From Doryteuthis pealeii (lineage: Eukaryota > Mollusca > Cephalopoda > Myopsida > Loliginidae), in contig CM042141.1 of the NCBI GenBank assembly GCA_023376005.1, positions 94,091,145 through 94,155,144 on the forward strand: a stretch of 64,000 nucleotides of DNA, written 5' to 3'. Shown piece by piece: positions 1 through 10,448 of the stretch. The position numbers were made by a program, and so were the translations under genes. The number at the start of each line of letters is the position of its first letter. The stretch's first letter is position 1. The notes under the pieces are model-generated. The model did no database searches, was not told the origin of the DNA, and saw nothing but the letters and a program-made list of their open reading frames with translations.

Positions 1-590
1 AAAAATCAATAATTAAATTTTGTGTTTCTTAATTATATACATATCAAAGTATATGCAAGATTTTAAATCTGAATGACATATGTTTTTGGAGTTATAACAC
101 AACACGCTCATACCATGAGATTCCTTTATATATATAGATAAGATAAAATATAAAAATACTACTAGGAATTAGATTAAAAAAATCTGAAAAAGAGACAAGA
201 ATAGAAAAGGCAATAAATACCAACCATGATTTGTATGGTGTCTTACATTCGTACTGATAAAACACTTTATTCAATTCTTGAAAATTTACACTTTAATGGC
301 ATATATCGTTTTATTTCAGGTAATTTTGACATAATGTCAATAACAACGGGTCAGTTTTTCAGAAGATAAAGAGAGAAAAAAAAATGAGGACAAGGTTTAA
401 TTGAAAAGAAATAAGAAAAAAAGAAATAAAAAAGAAATAGAAAAAAAAAAAAAAAAAGGTCCCTTTTTTTCCTCCAACACTTTACACATATTTTAGAGAG
501 AAAAACTCAAAGGAGAGGAAAGTTTTCTTGTGATTATCTAAGATTTCATTTGATTGGGAAATAAGTCAAATAAAGATTTATAACAAAAAT
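1..590. other. Non-coding, AT-rich
   Basis: A purine-rich run (360-460) and AT-rich DNA. I see no gene or recognisable element. Confidence 0.6.
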
Positions 591-599
591 CTGTGTCTA

Positions 600-812
600 T
601 TTATGCTGAAGTAGTAAAAGTAAAAAGTAAAATCTGTGGAGTGGTTGATTGTTGGTATCAGCCAAATAATGAGGGAGCCTATCCCCTTTTTGGAGAAGTG
701 GAGCACCATCAGCTCCAAGATGCTTTATGGCATAGATCAGATTACCTAAACTGTGCTACTCATGCACTGAGAACCTTGCAATCCCCAGGGGAATGCTCTA
801 ATGACTGAGCTA
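600..812 (-). repeat. tRNA-derived SINE, family I
   Basis: The minus-strand head reads like a tRNA: a box A-like TTTAGCTCAGTCA near 812, then an eroded box B. The body (GAGGGAGCCTATCCCCTTTTT on the plus strand) is shared with 1,745-2,003, 9,742-9,895 and 49,425-49,655. Confidence 0.7.
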
Positions 813-844
813 AACTGATTAAAAAAAGATTGCATGCATCTTTC

Positions 845-1060
845 CAGATAATATGAGTGGATGGATTGAAGTGGACTTTAATACAATTGACATATGAGTA
901 CCCCAACTTAGGAGTTTTCTAAGTTACGAGTTGTCACTCGGTTAATTTTTGCTTTGTGTTGAGAGCTAGAATTTGAGTTACTTGAGATATTTGTTACCAA
1001 ATTCATTACACCAAAGAAAAAAATTATTTATAAAAAATAAACATTAAAACATATTACAAC
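845..1060. repeat. DNA-transposon-derived fragment, MITE family M1
   Basis: It contains 'gtaccccaacttaggag' and 'gagttgtcactcggt', shared with 17.38-17.70 kb and, in reverse, 21.15-21.52 and 57.69-58.13 kb. It is an end fragment only. Confidence 0.6.
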
Positions 1061-1065
1061 TTGGC

Positions 1066-1460
1066 CATGTCAAGAAGATGGACAAAGGCCGCATCCCCAA
1101 AGACCCAGTGTATGGCGAATTAGTAGAAGGCTCCCGACCAGTAGGGAGACCACGCCTACGCTTTAAAGATGTCTGCAAGAAGGACATGAAGACATGCCGC
1201 ATCAACACCAACACATGGGATTGGTGCAGAAAACCGACCGACCAAGTGCCTCCTTGTCAGACAAGAGAGGAAAGAAACCGCCACAGAAAAGAGAGCCAGA
1301 AGGAAGGAGTGACAACAGCAACTCCAGCAAGCATCACTGTTTGTTTGCAGTCACTGTACTAGAGATTGCCATTCAAAAATTGGCCTGTTCAGCCACTCAT
1401 GCACATAAAGTTTTAAAAAAGAGAAGAAAAAAAAGAACACTACACCATAATCTCTAGCAG
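1066..1460 (+). mobile_element. Non-LTR retrotransposon 3'-end relic
   Basis: The reading frame has GRIPKDPVYGELVEGSRP followed by GRPRLRFKDVCKKDMKTC. This GRIPKD...YGEL...GRP.LRFKDVCKRD pattern is common at the C-terminal end of LINE-type ORFs in fish and molluscs (family knowledge). Only the tail is present, and no reverse transcriptase remains. Confidence 0.65.
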
Positions 1461-1744
1461 ATGGAACGATGCCAACACAGAACATAATTCATTACATTCT
1501 ATCTTATTATGTATATACTGTATTGTATAATACACTACGATTTTTCTTACTTAACTGAAATAAATGAAAAAGAAAATAATATAAAAATTAAACTGAAATA
1601 TCAAATAATTGCTGAGAGTTAATGTTTCTTATTTTGATTCAATTTGGAACATGAGAATCAATTTTGTTTTTAAAATAAATGAAAAGATGTAGAAAAATAG
1701 GATATACATTTTAGATGATTGAATTAGTTTAAAAAAGATTTTTC

Positions 1745-2003
1745 ACTGATATAGTGGCCTTCTGTAAGTATCAGCTGAACTGTGAGGGAGTCTATCCCCT
1801 TTTTGCTTGCATTAGACCAGAGAGATTATTTTGCTGAGGTGAAGCACCACACCTACCTCAGCTCCCAGATGTTTCACCATACAAATCAGCTTACCCAAGC
1901 TATGCTACTCATGCACAGAGTTGATGAGGACTGGTATTGAACCCAGAATCTTACAATTCCTAGACAATGCTCTACTGACTGAGCTAAATCAGTCTTTTAC
2001 TCA
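1745..2003 (-). repeat. tRNA-derived SINE, family I (best copy)
   Basis: The minus strand starts with TTTAGCTCAGTCAGTAGAGC (box A) and carries GGGTTCAATACC (box B) about 35 bases on, the usual spacing of a tRNA-derived RNA polymerase III promoter. Confidence 0.8.
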
Positions 2004-2768
2004 AATTCTTTTAAAAAAATCCAATTTTCTGGACATCTGCAGGTAATGTAGTATGAGATTCATTCATTCAAAAATTGTTATGAATTTTTATGCAACCTAA
2101 ATAAAGTTTATTACATATATTTGAGTAAAAATGTACTTGGATTACTTTTATTGAAAACAATTATCATTAAATGTATAAATGACATATGAAAATTATTTTC
2201 AAAACTTAAAAAAAAAAAGAAAAAAGAAAAAAGAAAAGAAAAAAAGAAAAGAAAAAATAAGGAATACACAATTATTTTTATAAGAGATAAAACTAAGTAC
2301 CAAATATATTCAAGATATCATTTTTAAAAGGTGGATTTCATTTTCCTCTACACTTGAGAGATACAATCAAGTAGACTTGTACAATAATTATTACCTTGAA
2401 TGAGAGGCAATAAAAGTGTTTTTGGTAAACAATACAATAAAAAAGGTCACTTATAAAAATTAATAAAGAATAAAAGTTTTTTGTCACTTTGTAGAAATGA
2501 ATTATAGAAATGTATTGAAAAATAACAAGAAAATATTCAATGATACAGAAATAAAAAAAAGAAGAAAAAAACTTATACTTGTATGTATTTATGATTATTT
2601 ATGTTGTGTTTATACACAATAAAGATGAGGACAACAATCCGAAATATCAAAATTGTTAATATTTAAAAATTTGAAAAAAACATTGAAGGGTATGACTAAA
2701 TGACAAATATGATCCTATTTGTAAGAATTTTTGAGATGAGACTTGATAATTTGTACTATTTCGATTTT
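2004..2768. other. Non-coding, A-rich
   Basis: Purine-rich tract at 2,208-2,260; otherwise AT-rich, with no recognisable element. Confidence 0.6.
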
Positions 2769-3155
2769 TCATTCATGTCCTCATCTTTATTGTTATATAC
2801 ACAACATTTTGGCTGATGTGCCCTCCAGCCTTCTTCAGATGTTTCTTGTCAAACTTGGGAACCTTCATGGAACTTCAAACCGAATGACATTGAAGTAGAT
2901 TGTTCTCATTCTGTTAACCATGATTGGGTACAAGTGTTAAACTATGTTAAGTATTCTATGTTATTATCACCTGTCATCAGGATTGAACCTGCAACCTTCA
3001 GATGATTGTCACTTAGAACTGTATTGACTCAACACACATGACATGAAAGCTCCCAAGTTCAACAACAAGGTTCCTGAGTTTGACAAGAAACACCTGAAGA
3101 AGACTGCACATCGGCCAAAACATTGTGTATATAACAATAAAGATGAGGACAACTG
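2769..3155. mobile_element. Inverted-repeat element, PLE-terminus type, with nested SINE
   Basis: The left arm (2,776-2,875: cctcatctttattgtta, acaacattttggctgatgtg) is repeated inverted at 3,065-3,150. The core 'tcttcagatgtttcttgtcaaac' and its complement appear in both arms. The interior (2,893-3,045) is a SINE-like sequence also seen at 18.59-18.74 kb. Related copies lie at 46.6 and 52.4 kb. Confidence 0.65.
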
Positions 3156-3977
3156 TTAAATCTAAATAATACAAAATATGAACCTGCAATTTTTTTTTTT
3201 TTTCAACTTTGAGCAGAAAACTATCTGCTCCAGTTCTTATATTAGAAGCAATCATGGACATTTTCACAAAAAAAAAAAAAAAAGAAAAAAAAAGAAAAAA
3301 AAAAAAGAAAAGTTCAATTGGAAAAATTTAACTAACCACGAAACACATCTTTAAATGAAATATGAGGTAATATTTTATCATTAAATAAGAAGAAAATAAG
3401 AAGAAAAATAAAATAATAAGAAAAAAAGAACAAATGAAATTCAAAGTAAAAGTGACTAATTTGTAACATGGATTTTTATTTCTATTTTAAATAAAATCAT
3501 GTTTAGATATATTTCGTTTTGAAGAAGACCAACAAATATTTCAAACAAAATACACAATTCTAATTCACAAAATTCATTTGGACTTTTTAAAACTTTCTCG
3601 TTTTTATTTTAAAAGAAGATTTATTTTTATCAACATTTTTGAGGAAAAAAAAAAAAAATCAGCAAAAATGTACAAATTGTTTGTTCTTAATAAAATATTG
3701 AGTGAGATAAACTCAGTGCAGAATGTTCTTTTCACAATAAAAAAAAAAAAAGCTTCAGTCACAGCAAATGTTTGAGGTTAGAAAATCTCATGTAACAATT
3801 GTGCTTATTCATATAAGTCAATAATGTCATTTCGATTGGAATTTGGTCAAAAATAACAAAAAAAAAGAATTCATTTTCCATTTTCTTGTTTATCAAAAAA
3901 TAAAAATAAAATCTTAATTTCCAAAAGAAAAATACCTTATAAGCTATATATATATATTTTTTTTTTTTTGGGGGGGG
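3156..3977. other. Non-coding, AT-rich with poly-A runs
   Basis: Several A-rich runs (3,268-3,312 and others). No gene or identified element. Confidence 0.6.
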
Positions 3978-4116
3978 GATTATGTGCTTAATTGAAGTCA
4001 TACCTAATTTGAAAATTAATTAGTTATAATTAAATGAATTAGGCGTGCATATTGGTTTTAAATGTAAGGTGTAATTAATTTTCAAATTAGGTATGACTTC
4101 AATTAAGCACATAATC
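3978..4116. repeat. Perfect 45-bp inverted repeat (fold-back)
   Basis: 3,978-4,022 is the exact reverse complement of 4,072-4,116, with a 49-base spacer. The outer ends are GATTATGTGCTTAATTGAAG. Perfect arms suggest recent insertion or gene conversion, consistent with a small MITE. Confidence 0.85.
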
Positions 4117-4258
4117 TCCCAAAAAGTGTTGGCTATTGCCATCTCAAACAGATTGTTTGTCCACTTCATCAATAAAATATGGTTATCACTAGCTCACCAG
4201 GTGAGTTAGTGGTGGACCTAGTTTTGTGGTATTATTAGTGCTGAATATTAGTGATAGA

Positions 4259-4261
<3 letters not shown>

Positions 4262-4318
<57 letters not shown>
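4262..4318. repeat. (TA)n microsatellite
   Basis: About 57 bases of TA, directly abutting the left end of the PLE at 4,321. Confidence 0.95.
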
Positions 4319-4320
<2 letters not shown>

Positions 4321-7256
4321 TATGAAAACACCACAAAATGCTGTTAAAGTGTAAACATTTTATAACTTCGCTGAAATTGAACAATATTTCGATTTTATGA
4401 AAATCATCATCAGAGCTTGTTTATACTCCGTGTTGTTAAGAGCAGAGACAAAAGTCATATGAGTTCAAAACAAAAACTTTGACGTTGCAAAAAAAAAAAA
4501 AAGAGTTATACAATAATTTCGAATGTGAGCACTTCCGCTGCATTTTTCTCGGTCATTAGATTAATTATATCTTATTGTAACAGTTTTTAAAAAAGAAGAT
4601 TTGACACTAGACGAATTCTCTTATTCAAAATGGGATGAGTATTAGCCTGTTGACGGTTAGTCTTCAACAGATTTATAGAAAAAGAATTTTTAATTTTGTA
4701 ATTAATATTGTAAATTTTCTGTTTTTTGTTTTTCTTATATATAAAGTAAAAAAGTATGAACGGTTGTAAGGTTTTATTTTTATTTTTTGGAAAATGTGAA
4801 AAATTTAAAATTTGTTCGGAAGTATATAACGGAAAATGTCATGTGAAGGGAATTTTATGGTTTCTGACTACAAGTGTCGCTAAATAAGGGGATATATTAA
4901 AAAAGCCTTGTCTTTGGGGTATGGTTTTATGGGTTAATATTTTGGCACCTTTAAAGTCAAAGGAATGGTTATGATCAAAAATCTGTTTAGCTAGGGCGTT
5001 GTTTAGAAAACCATGTTTAATATGGTATTTGTGTTCCGATAGACGTTTAGATAAGGATCTGGAAGTCTCACCTACATATTTTTTGTTACAATTTAAACAA
5101 TCAATTGTATAGACTCCAGCTTTGGAATGAGTGTGTTTATGATTATTTTTATTCTGTAAAATGTTTTTGACTGTTTTAGTGGAGTGAGTGACAGTTTTAA
5201 TACCTATCTCTTTTAGATTTCTATTTATTTATTTTATCAGTGATAGGGTTATTAGGAAGTATGATATCAGAGTCGTTATTATTGTTATGTTGTGTGTTAT
5301 TGGGAGATGTAATGTTATTTTTTCTACTATGTATTTTAAATGCCTTTTTTTTAGTACGGTGTATGAAATTTAAAGGGTATTCTAGTTTAAGAAAAGACTT
5401 TTCGATGATATTAAATTTTTCACCTAAATGTTTCTTATTGCATATCCTAAGTGCTCTCAGAAAGAAACCTATTATGATACCACTTTTTATCTTAGTGTTA
5501 TGGTGGGAATAGAAATGGATGTAGTCATTTTTGTTGGTATTCTTATGATAAACTTTGAATTCTAAAGTGTTGTTATTGTTTATAATAAGTGTGTCTAAAA
5601 ATGGTAAGGTGTGGTTATGTTCAAGTTCATGAGTAAATTTCATGGAAGGTTCAACATCATTTAGTTTGTCAATAATATTAGTTAAATTACATTTTTCAGG
5701 TAAATGAATAACATGTCGTCAATATAATGGAAAAAATTAGAGTTATTAGGTAAAATATATTGAAAGGGACTGGATTCTAGGAATTCAAGGAATAAGCACG
5801 CCAAAACGCCGCTCAGAGGTGACCCCATAGGCAACCCGAACTTCTGTTTGTAAAAGGTTCCATGTATTGGAAAAAGCAATTCCTAGTGCAAAGTCTGCAA
5901 ATTTGGATTATCTTGTTAGTGGGTAATGGAAAAGAGGTATTAATTTTATTGAGATGGTTTTCTAGATGAGTAATGCATTTGTCAACCGGGATACTAGTAT
6001 AAAGTTATTTGATATCTAAGCTTGCTAAACATTTGTTGTACATGTTTATATTTCTTATTTTTTCAATTAAGCTATTCGAATTTTTTATGTGAGATTTGCT
6101 AATTGTACCTAAGAGGGGGGTTAATATTTTAGCAAGAGATTTAGCAATTTTGTGAGGGGCAGTTCCAATTCCCGAAATTATAGGTCTTAATGGAATCCCT
6201 GGTTTGTGTGTTTTAGAGAGGCCGTAAATGGTGGGGACGATAGGGTGATAGTCTATCAAAGAGAGCCAAGTTTTGTCAGTATTGCCTATTAGTTTTTTGT
6301 ATGTTTTGTTGAAAATGATTGTGCTGTTAATAATGGTTTGTGGAGAGATTATTTCATAAGTGTTACGATCATTAAGAATATCAATCATTTTGTCATTATA
6401 TTGTTTGGAACACATAACGACCACTCCTCCTCTTTTATCAGAGGGGGTGATGAGTATGTTGTTGTTGGATGATAATTTTTTCAAAGCAGTTATATATATC
6501 TCCTGGGTAGGGTGGAAGTATTCTTTTGGTTGGTAGTAGTGGCTGCGATAATCCCTTGACATGAATCCTTTATGGAAGTCAGAGTCATTGTGTTTGTAAT
6601 TCTTTTTGATGGTATTAATTATATTTAATTTGTTGATGCCAGTGGTGAATTTTAGGCCAAATTGGAGGGCTTCCAATTTGACTGGGGTTAGAACTATGTC
6701 CGAAATGTTTTGGATTATGTCAATGTTGCCGATATTCCTCCATCTGCTACTGTCGCAAAGTATCTTGAGTTTATTTTTCAATTTGGAGATGTGTGTGCGG
6801 TTGATGTCAGTGATTTCATTTCTGATTCATTCGGCTGTAAAGCGGGACATGATATTGTTTTTGCGTAGGTGAATTCCCAAATTTTTGGCATTGTCAAAAG
6901 TGGAATTTTCTGACATCAATAGGTCTTCAATGGAAGACTCCAAAATATAATCCGGAAAAATGTGGTGTGACAGCTTTAGAATAGTGGGCAGGCTTCTAGG
7001 AATGACTTTTTCAAAAATACACTTCCTAAGAAACATTCTTCTATTCTGAAAGGAGTAAGCAGAAATTTTTTTCTTTTTTCTTTTTTGCAAGGTTTTTGTT
7101 TTGAACTCATATGACTTTTGTCTCTGCTCTTAACAACACGGAGTATAAACAAGCTTTGATAACGATTTTCATAAAATCAAAATATTATAGTCAAATCAAA
7201 ATATATAAGTTGTAAAATGTTTTCAATTTAACAGCATTTTGTGGTGTTTTCATATC
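4321..7256 (-). mobile_element. Penelope-like element with RT and GIY-YIG, frameshifted, with inverted termini
   Basis: Minus-strand frames give, in order: an N-terminal segment (7,090-6,827), reverse-transcriptase fingers (6,781-6,005, with IYGLSKTHKPGIPLRPI), palm (5,879-5,682, with GLPMGSPLS and the catalytic YIDD), thumb (5,643-5,221), and a GIY-YIG-type nuclease near 5,135-5,000 (GVYTIDC, then KKYVGE). Frameshifts near 6,000, 5,890 and 5,680 and a gap near 6,800 show it is dead. About 170 bases at 4,321-4,490 recur inverted at 7,087-7,256, as the terminal repeats of PLEs can. Domain order and motifs are those of GIY-YIG-bearing PLEs. It is not a host gene. Confidence 0.88.
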
Positions 7257-7512
7257 TTTTTATATATACTCATCCCGTCAGATTAATTTCCTTTCTTTTA
7301 ACTTATATATATATATATATATATTACATGGAAGTAATTCTGTTACTCTGGGTTTAATACCTTTCAGTATTCATATAGTCAAAAAGTTTTTTTAAGTTTT
7401 GGTGGGGTTGGGTGATTTTATTTGTGTATCTGTGTGCATAAGCTTGTGTGTCTGTACATTGGTGTGTTTGTGTATGTGTTACATTAACCCAACTTCACAG
7501 AATTGCTTCCAT

Positions 7513-7515
<3 letters not shown>

Positions 7516-7558
<43 letters not shown>
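7516..7558. repeat. (TA)n microsatellite
   Basis: TA run with one interruption; a second short run lies at 7,302-7,324. Confidence 0.9.
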
Positions 7559-7559
<1 letters not shown>

Positions 7560-7619
7560 CAGCTGATCTGGCAGCAAGAAACCCAGGAATCTTTATTTGA
7601 AATTAATTCATGAATAATG

Positions 7620-7655
7620 AATCCTACTAATCACCAAAAGGTGATTAGTAGGATT
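7620..7655. repeat. Perfect 16-bp hairpin with AAAA loop
   Basis: AATCCTACTAATCACC, then AAAA, then its exact complement. No T-run terminator logic applies in this eukaryotic context; it is probably a fold-back remnant. Confidence 0.75.
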
Positions 7656-7904
7656 GCCTTTTTTTTTTAATAAGATATAAAATGCATCAGCAATAATATA
7701 ATTGATCTTCCATTTTTCTGATTCAAATAAACAAAAAAAAAAATGTAAGTCTGTAAAGGTGATTTTCATAATATATCATAAAAAATTTTTTTTTTTAATA
7801 TTCGGTTTTAAGGCACCTCTCATAATTTTTGCATTTTTTAATATTTTCAGCAGCAGCAGCAGTAAGATATTTACATAAAGTGCAATTAGTATGAAAAACA
7901 TGAT

Positions 7905-8145
7905 TGGTTTATTTTGGTTTCTTTGTTTAATGACATATCAACCTTTGTGGATTATTTAATGCCGAAGCCATCTTTGTAGAACAGTAGTGGTACTATTTAA
8001 CCCATAGCTGTGGTATGAGGGGATTCATACCTTTCCCAAGGGTATTAGTCCAAAAGTAAATGTAATAGTGCGATTGGAGCTTGAACTTGCTTACTATGAA
8101 CTTATAGCCCAGCACGTTAACCATTACGTCATGTGGACCCCCGCC
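7905..8145 (-). repeat. tRNA-derived SINE, family II
   Basis: Minus-strand head GACGTAATGGTTAACGTGC with a box B-like GTTCAAGCTCC. The tail has the complement of 'gacatatcaacctttgtgg', the shared tail of the SINEs at 17.97 and 59.77 kb. Confidence 0.72.
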
Positions 8146-8255
8146 CCCCAAAAAAAACATGATTGAAAAGAAGAAAAAAGAAAACAATAAGGATCATCAT
8201 CATTTTGTACAGCGTGGACCAAAAGTCTTGTCACCCTATCAAATATTGTTTTAAC

Positions 8256-8296
<41 letters not shown>
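8256..8296. repeat. (TAA)n microsatellite
   Basis: About thirteen TAA units inside the mariner-type element. Confidence 0.9.
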
Positions 8297-8412
8297 GTGA
8301 ATGTAGCAAACTAACACAACGAAAATACAAAGCTAGGCACGACTGGGTGGGGAAGGTGATCCACTGGGAATTATGCAAAAAAATAAATTTTGACCATACA
8401 ACAAAATGATAG

Positions 8413-8870
8413 ATGCATAAACCAGAATCTGTTCTTGAGAATGAAACACATAAAATTCTCTGGAACCTTGAGATAAAGACAGATCACCTTATCCCAGCCA
8501 GGAGACCAGACCTAGTATTGATCAACAAAAAAAAAAACTTGTCAACTGGTAGTTATTGCAGTTCCAGCAGATCACAGGGTGAAGATGAAAGAAAATGAAA
8601 AGACAGACAAATCCCTGGACTTTGCCAAAGAATTGAGAAAGGTGTGGAATATGAGGGTGAAAGTGATATAAATTGTAGTTGGTGCACACGGAACTGTCCC
8701 CCCAAAAGGATTGGGGGGGGAGAAAAATGGAGGAACTGGAAATCAGAGGCAGAATTAAGACCACCCAGACAACTGCATTGCTGAAATCAGCTGGAATACT
8801 CAGGAGAGTCATGGAGACCTGAGGAGATTAGTTCTCACTCAGATTCCTGTGAAAGACAATTAGCCAACAC
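8413..8870 (+). mobile_element. Non-LTR retrotransposon tail, possible restriction-like nuclease region
   Basis: Frame 1 reads THKILWNLEIKTDHLIPARR followed by PDLVLINKKK. After a frameshift near 8,535 it continues with VPADHRVKMKENEK, then WNMRVKVI and IVVGAHGTVP. This is the conserved C-terminal block of a LINE family. The PD followed by a D/E.K arrangement would fit the PD-(D/E)XK nuclease of RLE-type LINEs; that subfamily call is inference. Confidence 0.55.
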
Positions 8871-9008
8871 TGGTGAGAAAAACTCAAAGGAGTGAAACAA
8901 GAAATATAATTTTCTATTTTATTTCCAGTGGATTATTTTATACAATTATAGTTGATTAATTAGATGTTATATTTGATGGGGGTGACAAGATTTTTGGACC
9001 ACCCTGTA

Positions 9009-9452
9009 TATGAAAATTTTTTGGGAGGTGAAATGATTAATGATGACGTTCTTAGATGAAAAAAAAAAAAAAAAAAAAAAAAAAACTAAGACCACAAAAT
9101 GTCTTCACAGGGAAAAAATGTCTTCACTATTATGCAGTTGCAGATATACAAATGTAAATGTTATTGTTCGTTTTTGAAGTTGAACATAAAAAGTTGAGAG
9201 AATGTAAATTCTCAAAGGACGGAATACTGAAAGATTGAAAAAAAAAAACGTGGATTTCTTTAGTTTGTGATCAATATGATAAGGATTCAAAAAAATAAAA
9301 TTCCCCTAATTTAAAAAAGTTGGGGTCAAAAATGGTTAGCAATTTATAAAGGTTAACGATTAAAAAAAAAAATAATTTCTTCATTTTCTGTTTAGTTTTT
9401 AAAAATGAAAATGAAGAAATGATTCTTTTTTTTTGTAAATCATTTTTTAGAT
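9009..9452. other. Non-coding with poly-A run
   Basis: A 25-base A run at 9,061-9,085 and AT-rich sequence. No gene. Confidence 0.6.
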
Positions 9453-9600
9453 CAGTGGTTCACAACCTTTTTTTTTTTTTACCTTTTGATTCCTATTCAA
9501 CTCTGGCGGCCCCCCCCCCCATATTCATTCAATGTTTAAAAATCCTATTGTGCTTTTATAATTAAATGTTTTTTTTGTTTACCTGGACCCAAAAAATGAA
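9453..9600. mobile_element. hAT-type MITE fragment
   Basis: The left end CAGTGGTTCACAACC has the hAT terminal form. The body is the reverse of the complete copy at 43,581-43,778. The right terminus is lost. Confidence 0.6.
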
Positions 9601-9741
9601 CTGATGTACAAAACAGCAAAATAATTATGTTTTCAAATTTTCTAAAATTACTTTTTAAAAAGTTTTAAAAATGCACGTTTAAAAAAAATGTCTCATATGC
9701 ATGAAAAAAACCCTAAAAAACAAAACAAACTACAATGTTGA

Positions 9742-9895
9742 TAGTAAAAGTAAAGTCTGTGGCCTATTATCAGTATCAGCTGAACAATGAGGGAGTATCT
9801 CCTTTTTGATAGTGCTAGACCAGAGAGATGGTGGAGTGCCACATCTACTGTCAGCTCTCCCAAATGCTCTACCGACTGAGTTAAACTGGCCCCTG
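9742..9895 (-). repeat. tRNA-derived SINE, family I, shortened
   Basis: Head complement 'ccgactgagttaaactggccc' near 9,890. The middle part is shorter than in the 1,745 copy. Confidence 0.7.
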
Positions 9896-10151
9896 TTTAT
9901 AGTCATGAGTATATCTGATGGCAAATTCCAAAATATTTTTAAAAAACTGTTGAGGTAAAAATTAAGGACACACAGACGCTATTAGGTTTCTAATAGCCTT
10001 TATCATTGATTGTATAAGAATAATTGCATAGAAACATTCTTATAAAGTTTTAAGTAATATAAAAAATAATAAAAATCCAAGGTGTACAAATATAATGTCA
10101 GAAACAACTGACTTGTAAAAACGATGGGAATAATCCCATAGGACGGAGGTT

Positions 10152-10157
10152 TTTATT
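10152..10157 (-). promoter_or_regulatory. Candidate polyadenylation signal for DZIP1
   Basis: AATAAA on the minus strand, about 210 bases after the stop codon. No transcript evidence is available, and such hexamers are common in AT-rich DNA. Confidence 0.4.
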
Positions 10158-10206
10158 AGCATATCGATTAAAAAGTTTATCTGTATATGTGTATAGGCAC
10201 ATACAA

Positions 10207-10242
<36 letters not shown>
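10207..10242. repeat. (GT)n(AT)n microsatellite, likely in the DZIP1 3' UTR or just downstream
   Basis: About twelve GT units followed by TA units, some 130 bases beyond the stop codon on the minus strand. It lies inside the mature 3' UTR only if the 10,152 signal is used. Confidence 0.8.
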
Positions 10243-10365
10243 CGTTTACTTTCACTACTTTGTATATAGATATAGATAAAAATTGTTGTAATGCAGTTAC
10301 TCTTCTTCTTTTTCTTCATTTTGATGAATATCAATAATTGATGATCTCTAGAGGCAATATGACAT

Positions 10366-10448
10366 TCAGTCTGAATCCCATTCACTCTCTGATGGTGTCA
10401 GTTGTTTGTTGGAACCCAGGGATCCACTTGCAGAGATGGAACTCACAA
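10366..10448 (-). CDS. DZIP1: DZIP1 exon 18: C-terminus and stop
   Basis: After acceptor ttatttggcag, two bases complete Val. The exon then encodes VSSISASGSLGSNKQLTPSE and SEWDSD, followed by TGA at 10,366-10,368. It closes the frame carried through all upstream exons. Confidence 0.83.

Larger units (their letters stand above)
8208..9008. mobile_element. Mariner-type element with ~30-bp TIRs and TA ends
   Basis: The left end TACAGCGTGGACCAAAAGTC matches the complement of the right end (ggaccaccctgta), both extending through 'cttgtcaccc'. TA is at both borders, as expected for Tc1/mariner insertions. No transposase is present. The inside holds a (TAA)n run and a LINE tail. Confidence 0.68.

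Noticed and set aside
1745..2003. Functional tRNA gene
   Set aside because: Box A and box B are present but the cloverleaf does not close, and the same head occurs at several loci with a SINE body.
5240..5512. 90-codon hydrophobic plus-strand frame resembling a membrane protein
   Set aside because: Antisense shadow of the PLE reverse-transcriptase thumb.
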